The position numbers and the translations under genes were made by a program. Below are positions 57,604 through 64,000 of a DNA stretch of 64,000 nt, piece after piece. The stretch covers positions 14,935,468-14,999,467 of the forward strand of contig JAJEKV010000005.1 of NCBI GenBank assembly GCA_021234155.1, written 5' to 3'. The DNA is from Isoetes taiwanensis. Its lineage: Eukaryota; Streptophyta; Lycopodiopsida; Isoetales; Isoetaceae. The notes under the pieces were generated by a model. The model did no database searches, was not told where the DNA came from, and worked only from the letters and a program-made list of their open reading frames with translations. How positions within the stretch are numbered: position 1 is the first letter of the stretch; the number at the start of each line of letters is the position of its first letter.

Positions 57604-57931
57604 TGTCGAGATATATGATGTCGAGATCACCATCTTCTTTGCTTGGCGACCTTGGCGGCCACTACAACCGGAGGTCGACTATGTCTTGACTTCGGCACTC
57701 ATCGGCACCTACACCGACCCACTTGCCTTATGCTTCACACCGACTTGCCTTAATTGATTTGGGGCATTATGTGTGGTTTGGTAGCGAGAACATGATTATT
57801 ATCCCTTTTTTATATCTTATGTATTCATACATGTGGCGGAATACAATTCCATTTTGCTTTTGTTTTTGGGAGCTTGCTCTCGGAATTTGGTGTGCATCCC
57901 CTTTCTCTCCCGTTCTTGGTGCAACCTTGAC
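57604..57931 (+). repeat. 5' LTR of the copia element
   Basis: It begins tgtcgagatatatgatgtcg and ends gcaaccttgac-g, aligned with the 3' LTR over its length. Two blocks of high agreement are gactatgtcttgacttcggc and tacaattccattttgctttt. Differences from the 3' LTR cluster where one or both copies would have CAG, CTG or CCG. Confidence 0.92.
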
Positions 57932-57982
57932 GTGGTATCGAGCACTAGGTGTCTTTGAGATTGATTCAAGATCGCTACGGCA

Positions 57983-58800
57983 ATGGAGAAGGATGCAAGC
58001 TACAACCGATTACCTTCCCTTTGGCGTGCGTGTGATTCAAATCTTGATGTACGGGTTTTAAAATAATGGAAGAGAAGAATGACTCTCATTCCAAAGGCTG
58101 AAGAATACAGGGGGAATTGTTGGTGGCCAAGAACCGGCTTGGGAAAAACTGCGGCCGGATGGCAGAATAAATGTTCTTGATGCTTGGCGGCCGGGATGAC
58201 AAGGCTATGGCCTGATTGGGCTTTACATTTGCTCAAGATCTCTTGATGATGAAGGTTAGGAAGGAGAACAACCATGATTTATGGAATACTCTCATCCAAG
58301 AGCATGAAAAGAAGACCCATACACAAATTGGGCATTTGTATCTTTGAAGTGGTGAATATCTTTATTTGGGAAGAGGCAGAGAGTCTTGACAAATTCATGT
58401 TTGCATGAAGAACACCTTTTGATTTGAAGCCTCTGGAGAAGAGAATAAGATCTCTCCTTCATTTGCAATTATTCTTCTTTCTTAGATCCTTACCCAATTC
58501 TTTCCATGCTGCATGACAACCTTCTCATACAAATTGCCGGCATGGATCTCAATGGTGCAATCACTTTCAAGGGGAGATCATGATGAGGAAGGATCTTTGG
58601 GATTATCAAAAGCGAGCACAATGCTTTCTTTGCGAGGTCATTACGAGCCTAAATCCTATGCAAAGGGAATGAAAAGCTAAGAAGAAGAAGAATATGATAG
58701 CGACAATGCCTTCAAGGTCTTGTGACAAAGGCTTACGACATCAAGCGGCGGTCTGTGACTATTGCAAGAAAGGCAATCATACCCGTGAGAATGTAGGAAG
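57983..58800 (+). pseudogene. copia gag region
   Basis: The start MEKDASYNRLPF, then WKRRMTLIPKAEEY, then KENNHDLWNTLIQEHEKKTH and QIGHLYL are recognisable pieces of a copia capsid (UBN2-type gag) in different frames. The CCHC zinc knuckle lies at 58754-58795 (CDYCKKGNHTREN, with the last Cys codon damaged by one missing base). Stops and frameshifts occur every 100-200 bases. Confidence 0.75.
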
Positions 58801-58939
58801 AAGATGAAGGATCTTGAGCACAAACCGAAAGCTTTGGAGACAAACAAAGCTTCAGCCAATGTAACCCAAATTGTTGAAGAAGTAAGTAGCCAATGTAGTT
58901 TCCTGCGCAGCCGGGATTATGTCTATCTTTGTAAACAAG

Positions 58940-60240
58940 TGGCAGCCCCTCGCTCTATCAAATTCATCATGGATTAAGTGCTGCAGCTCATATTAGTTGG
59001 CACAAAGATTGGTTTGAAAATTTCAGACCTATCTCTTCCAATCACATTATTTCAAATCGTGACAATAGTGGCATCAAATCTGCGGAATGGGTGACATTCA
59101 AGTACCCACAAGTCTTGGTAATTTCACTTTAAAGGGGTAATGTATGCTCCTACTTCACGTAAAGATCTGATTTCTGTTTGCCGCGTCTTACTGATATGGG
59201 CACAAGAGTTATCTTTGATAGTGGCGACTGCATTGTTCGCGACAAAGTTCTGAGGAAGAGCCTTTGCTCGTGCTATTAAATGACGGGTAATCTCTACCAT
59301 TTGGGCCAAGAATATGCTGACCAAGTTGTTCTTGTAGCTCTTTGGTAATGGTTTGTGGACGTGGCATAAGAGGCTTGGACACATCGGTCTTAAAGCACTC
59401 AACCAGCTGCCCCAACTTGTAGAAGGTTTTGATCTTCATCAGCACCCTACTCTTGCAAGTTGTGAGGCTTGTGCATTGGGCAAAGCAGACCATGAGATCT
59501 TTTACTCTTATTGGATCTCGTACTACTTGCTCTTCTTGAACTAGTACACCACGGATCTTTGGCGGTCCAACTCATGTTCCCTCTCTTTAGTGCTTATTAT
59601 TTTCGACATTCATTGATGATTTGGCGGGGAAAACATGGGTCTATTTCTTGAAGCGGAAATCGATGCATTTGCCCATTTCCAAGAATGGGCGCTTTGTTGA
59701 GAATCAAGTAGCCCATAAGATTAAGAAGCTCGAGATCCGATAATGGTGGAGAATTTACCGATCAAGCATTCAATCATTTTTGTCTTTGATCATGGTATTG
59801 GCGCCAACTTACAGAGCCTCATACTCCACAACATAATGGCGTTCTTTGAGCGGAAGAATCGCGGCATTGTTGACATGTGCGTTGCTTGCTCGCTCAATCC
59901 TCACACCCATTCAATTACAGGCTGAAGCGGTAAGGTACTTTCGGTTTACCTACTCAATAGATTGCCGCATTCTTTGTGAAAAATCAGACTCGAACAAGCT
60001 TTCAGCGGCATAAAGCCAAATTTGTCTCCTTGCGTGTCTTTGGATGTCTTTGCCTTTATGCTTATTCCCAAACAGAGCAAGAAACTTGAGCATACTAGCA
60101 AGAAAATGATCTTTGTGGGTTTCTCGACCCGATTGCAAAGCATGGTTATAGGTTGATTGATCCGGGATACCAAGAAGCTTTGTGTTAGTGTGATGTTATT
60201 TTTCATGAAGATGTTTGGCATTTTGACGGGTTCAAAAACT
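58940..60240 (+). pseudogene. copia protease and integrase region
   Basis: Around 58960-59160 pieces such as AAHISWHKDWFENFRPIS, NRDNSGIKSA and GVMYAPTSRKDLIS fit the protease and its downstream spacer; the DSG active site itself is damaged. At 59353-59500 WHKRLGHIGLKALNQLPQL and CEACALGKADH give the HHCC zinc domain of integrase. At about 59730-59850 SDNGGEFTDQAFNHFC and LTEPHTPQHNGV give the D and surrounding core motifs. The later stretch (FVSLRVFGCLCLYAY, about 60025) is the usual integrase C-terminal marker. Frames are broken throughout. Confidence 0.75.
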
Positions 60241-60669
60241 CTAATGTGGAATTTCTTGATATCTACGCATGGATAACGGATGGCGCCATAGCTTCTAATC
60301 CGGGCCGGACTTAGTTTACGATATTCCGGCCTGCGGGTTCCGGCCTGCGGCCGGTTCCGGCACTGCGGCGGTCCGGCACTTTTCGCGTACCCTGAGCACC
60401 CCTTTTCCCGATCACGGCGTAGATCTTGACACATCCCATCAAGGAGGAGATCTTGACCCATCCGGGGGAGATGATTTTGATCATCGATCAAGGAGGAGTT
60501 GAAGAAGAACTTTGGTGAGGTAAAGGGAAGCGTTTTCCTCCTCAAAGGTTTGCTTTCTATGCTGAAAGTATGCCCGACATTATGGAGTTTTTTGTGGTTT
60601 GCTATTATCGGTGAACCCACAGCTATCGTGAAGCTATTTCATGTGTTTTGCACCTCATTAGCGGCCCAG

Positions 60670-61530
60670 AGCAATGGACCCTGAAATGGATTCTATTGTT
60701 CAAAATGGCACTTGGGATTTGGTTCCTCTTCCTCATGATAGGAAGGTTGTTGGTAACAAATGGGTCTACAAATGCAAAGCTCCATCGATGGAACCATCAG
60801 CTGACTACAAAAAAAACTGCGCTTGTTTGCCACGGGGGTTTCAGCCGACAATATGGCATTGATTACTTGAAACATTTTCTCGGTGGTCAAAATGATGAGC
60901 ATTAGCATTCTTCTTGCATTTCTTTGCTCATTATAATCTTGAGGTTCATCAAGCGGATGTCAAAAACGACATTTCTTAATGGCAAACTTGATGAAGAAAT
61001 ATATATGAAACAACCTCGGGGTTATGTCAAAGTGGTCTTTGAGCATTTAGTATGCAAATTGGCCGAAGGCACTTTTCTACAGGTTAAAGCAAGCATCACA
61101 TGCTTGGTACAAGACCATAGATTCTTTCTTCAAAGACCAAAGGATTCCAGCCTATTGAGGCTGATTCTAATGTACTACATCCGTCGTCAAGGCAAGTTCT
61201 TACTCATCATTTGCTTTGTATGTGGATGATTCCTTGCTTTCATAGGCAACAATAATGAGCACATTCTTTGAATTCAAGACAAAAGCTTCTTTGCTAAGTT
61301 TCAATGGTAGACTTGGGCTAAGTTTCCAAAATCTAAGCATGTTCCCAAGCATTATCATTTTGTAAGGGACCTTGTGGGCGATAGCGGAGGTTCGGATTGA
61401 GCATGTTTCTCCGCGGGACAATACTGGCGGATCTCTTGACTAAGCCTTTGGCTCGTGAGCTCTTTGGCGACATCGACTTGGTATTGGTCTTGATAGATTC
61501 GGATCTCATCTCTCGGGGAGGAGGGAGGTT
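60670..61530 (+). pseudogene. copia reverse transcriptase and RNase H region
   Basis: Pieces in order: MDPEMDSIVQNGTWDLVPLP and KVVGNKWVYKCKA at 60674-60780, ADVKNDIS-type then TFLNGKLDEEIYMKQPRGYV at about 60955-61030, a damaged FALYVDD around 61195-61230, then HYHFVRDLV at 61350 and ILADLLTKPLARELF at about 61425-61465, the end of the copia RNase H domain. All belong to a copia polyprotein; frameshifts and internal losses are frequent. A C+G-rich run of ccggcctgcgg repeats precedes it at 60300-60380. Confidence 0.8.
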
Positions 61531-61566
61531 GAGCATGGAGATGGTGACCTCTCATCAAGGAGGGAG

Positions 61567-61902
61567 TGTCGAGATATATGATATCGGGATCACCATCTTC
61601 TTTGCGGCGGCCTTGGCGACGCTTTCAACCTGAGAGGTGCGACTATGTCTTGACTTCGGCACTTTCATCGGCACCTACACCAGCCCACCCACTTGCCTTA
61701 ATTAGCTGCGGCCGACTTGCCTTGGTGGATTCACGGCATATTATGTGTGGTTGGTTGGGGGCGATTATTATCTACTGCCCTTTTTATATCTTGTATTCAT
61801 ACATACATTTGAATACAATTCCATTTTGCTTTTGTTTTGGGAGCTTGCGGCTCGGAATTCGGTGTGCATCCCTTTCTCTCCGTTCTTGGTGCAACCTTGA
61901 CA
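61567..61902 (+). repeat. 3' LTR of the copia element
   Basis: It begins tgtcgagatatatgatatcg, directly after the polypurine tract, and ends gcaaccttgaca followed by the ATTAG target duplication. It is eight bases longer than the 5' LTR. Confidence 0.92.
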
Positions 61903-62263
61903 ATTAGCAGAACCTTGTTCTCTCTTTTTAACTTCTGATGGTACTATATGGTAGACATAACTTTAAACCTTGTATGCATCTTTCCCTCATCCATGTAGTA
62001 AACATAACAATTAGTCATTATCTATGCACATTTATCATATATGCAAGCAAAAGCGAAATCGTAAACATAAATTGATATTTAATACATGGGTTCAAAATAC
62101 AATTCCCTCCTTTTTCTAACTTAAATACAACTTAGGATGCAATACATTTTCACAACATGGCCAAAGCTTCACATTTACACAAGGTTCTACAATAGGGATA
62201 AAAAGCTTTTATATTCCCAATAATGCGAGCTTTGTTTCCCCATAAAAGTTGATTTATCTTGCA

Positions 62264-62370
62264 GGAAACTTGAATCACTACAAGGGAAATGTTCACTTGA
62301 TGCCTTGGGAAGTGAACACACCTTCTTGAGATATGTTGTCAATGTTAAAATGAAAAGCAAATGGGTCTGA
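62264..62370 (+). pseudogene. Fragment of the last HCF145-like exon (copy B)
   Basis: The sequence matches the last 100 bases of the exon at 34831-35037, including GKCSLDALGSEHTFLRYVVN in translation and the same TGA. It is the part left after copy B lost the upstream 9.2 kb; the junction lies at about 62256-62264. It cannot encode the protein. Confidence 0.8.
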
Positions 62371-64000
62371 TGCAAAGCGCATGGTTATTATTAGCCAATC
62401 AAAACAAAGGCGACCAAAAGCTTAAGAGATCTAGAATAAAACCACGACATAAAATTGAGTAATTGTGTGAATTTTTTTTCCATCAAGATCTAGAGTGAGG
62501 AGTTTAAATTTTTGTGGTGGCTTGGTAAACATGTACAATTGCGGCATGAGGAAACACAATTGCGAACAATCACTAGGTCAGGACAAAGAGTATGACTTTG
62601 GCATAAACAAGGCGGGGTATGCTGGGGATATGCTTTGCACAACAATGATATTAGTGTATCTTTCTACCTTGATCTTCTATCAAAGAGGGTAAATCATCTC
62701 GTGATTACTTTACCTAAACATGGAGGGAATATATCATTATTATTTTGTAAGAGATTAAAGCTAGGAGCGGAAGGAAAAGAAAGCTTAGAACACACTATGT
62801 TTTTGAAAACTATTCTAAATTTCACATAAGTGTTAGGGTTCTTAAGTGTTAGAGGTTCTTATTGATTAAGAAAGGAATATTGAGCTAGGACCAATCCCTA
62901 GGGCGTCTCATCCTTCTCTTGAACATTATTTACATATTCTTAAGCAATCTTTGGGCACCATTATTTGTATCTAATAAGATGAGTTGTTATTTGCTTCCAT
63001 ATAATAAATGCTTAAAATGTCTTTGTATATATGCAATGAAAAGCATGTCTCTATATATGTTCTGCATAATTATTTGCAAAATCATGCTAAAAACTATGTT
63101 TTTGCATTATTAAATGCGATCGCCTTATAGCGGCAATTTGGGATGACACACCATACAAAACTTTGTTTGCTACCCTTCAAGATTGTCGATCTTTGGTTTA
63201 TACAAAATCATTGACAAATGTCGGCATTAAGCTCATTGCAATTGGAAATATGCATGCAAAAATGCAACGATGATAGTCTCTACACTCGAAGAGTTTAAGC
63301 CACTTTGGAAAAAGTGCAAGAGATCGAAGAGAACTAAATAGGTAAAGAAAGCTTTAAAAGACAACGCTTGAAGTCCGGACACACAAATTCACATGATATG
63401 ACCATTCCAAAACTTAATAACTTATGATGTTCAAGTTTAAGCTCAATAAATAAAACACTTTAGAAGGACAATATTCAACTTCAATTTATAACAAAGCGAT
63501 ATTTTTATTCATTTTGAACTTAATCCCAGCGAAAAGCCCGGCAACTTATTTGACACTTTTCTAGTATGCAATAATACAAGGATACCACATAAATTATGAA
63601 GGTAGAATGCTTTGAGAAATGACAACGAACCCAATCTACATTTTTATGTCTTCTGCTTTACTTTCATTGGCTTGATTTGATCAACATGTATGCAAAGGTG
63701 GCTTTCGAGGCTTGACGGGGATGACTTTCATAATATGGTGGCCCAAGATGTTTCACGCGAATATGCAATATTACATGCATTGCCTTCTAGCGCTTGCAAA
63801 GAAAGGCACAGGTATTTTTGAGGCAATGACAACTATGGAACTATACATAACATACATAGATTGATGTTCTTGCATGATCAAGACAATGCATGAAGCGGAA
63901 AATTACTTGAGATCGCACCATGCCCACCTTACGAGAAGCGAGGGGCAGCTTTGTTTCAAATAGATACAAAACTTATGGGGAGGCACCACGGAAAAGATTG

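Larger units (their letters stand above)
57604..61902 (+). mobile_element. Ty1/copia LTR retrotransposon, complete ends, degraded interior
   Basis: The element is flanked by ATTAG at 57599-57603 and 61903-61907 (5-bp target duplication); the corresponding site in copy A (about 25417) has a single ATTAG. LTRs are 57604-57931 and 61567-61902, with a TG start and a CA end on the 3' copy. The primer site after the 5' LTR reads tggtatcgagc, the copia-type initiator-Met site TGGTATCAGAGC with one base lost. A polypurine tract (aaggagggag) precedes the 3' LTR. Interior order is gag, protease, integrase, RT, RNase H, as expected for copia. Many frameshifts make it non-autonomous as written. Confidence 0.95.
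56598..64000 (+). repeat. Duplicated block, copy B
   Basis: This begins within 30 bases of the end of the 3.4-kb array and parallels copy A: 56598-57598 corresponds to 22845-25415, 61903-62255 to 25416-25768, 62264-62537 to 34939-35187, and 62545-64000 to 36419-37883. It lacks the retroposon of A, a 9.2-kb segment (25769-34930) and the 1.2-kb insert at 35188. It contains a copia element instead. Compared with A it shows many small changes at CAG/CTG/CCG. Confidence 0.92.

Overview
The window looks like nuclear DNA of a land plant with a large, repeat-filled genome. Every recognisable gene piece is plant-type and several are broken by spliceosomal introns: a plastid Cpn20-like co-chaperonin, cystathionine gamma-synthase, actin-related protein 7, the ER Hsp70 BiP, an HCF145-like plastid SRPBCC protein, a raffinose-synthase/SIP-like enzyme and a PPR protein. 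Between them lie LTR and non-LTR retroelements, TIR elements, simple repeats and large duplications. A fern or gymnosperm would fit, but the sequence does not settle the lineage. No complete, clearly functional gene model is visible; most coding signals are fragments or pseudogenes.

Layout. 1-2.1 kb: a Cpn20-like gene cut down to one Cpn10 domain. 2.4-5.1 kb: a CACTA-like end beside a 0.92-kb-arm inverted repeat whose arms carry the same unknown reading frame, head to head. 5.4-7.4 kb: unrecognised coding remnants and one orphan cystathionine gamma-synthase exon. 7.7-13.7 kb: a strange non-coding block, A-rich and T-poor on the + strand, with nested inverted repeats, inward-facing TATA boxes and a hairpin minisatellite. 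14.2-17.0 kb: a decayed SWIM-finger transposase-like gene. 17.2-19.4 kb: a LINE remnant on the - strand. 19.4-22 kb: repeats, a small hairpin MITE and an unknown reading frame. 22.1-25.8 kb: a PPR pseudogene and the left part of a duplicated block (copy A). 26-35 kb: an ARP7 last exon, a BiP pseudogene and a truncated HCF145-like gene with a hAT-like MITE in an intron. 35-39.5 kb: the rest of copy A, local duplications, LINE RT scraps and a tRNA-derived SINE. 40.6-41.5 kb: a raffinose-synthase-family pseudogene. 42.86-56.57 kb: four tandem copies of a 3.4-kb unit. 56.6-64 kb: copy B of the duplicated block, interrupted by a Ty1/copia element.

The two duplicate blocks date each other's insertions. 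Copy A holds a 1.45-kb poly(A)-tailed retroposon at a site that is empty in copy B. Copy B holds a copia element with a 5-bp target duplication at a site that is empty in copy A. Copy B also lacks about 9.2 kb present in A (ARP7 exon, BiP pseudogene and most of the HCF145-like gene).

Two observations deserve most attention. First, differences among the repeat copies right of about 49.7 kb pile up at CAG/CTG/CCG trinucleotides and include small insertions and losses, as if CHG-methylated DNA had been misread in the underlying assembly. Second, several non-LTR elements and one SINE share a 3' terminus (a GTGGAC-ATAAAA-type end followed by TCTAT, TCGAT or TATC repeats), suggesting a LINE/SINE partnership that seeds pentanucleotide microsatellites.
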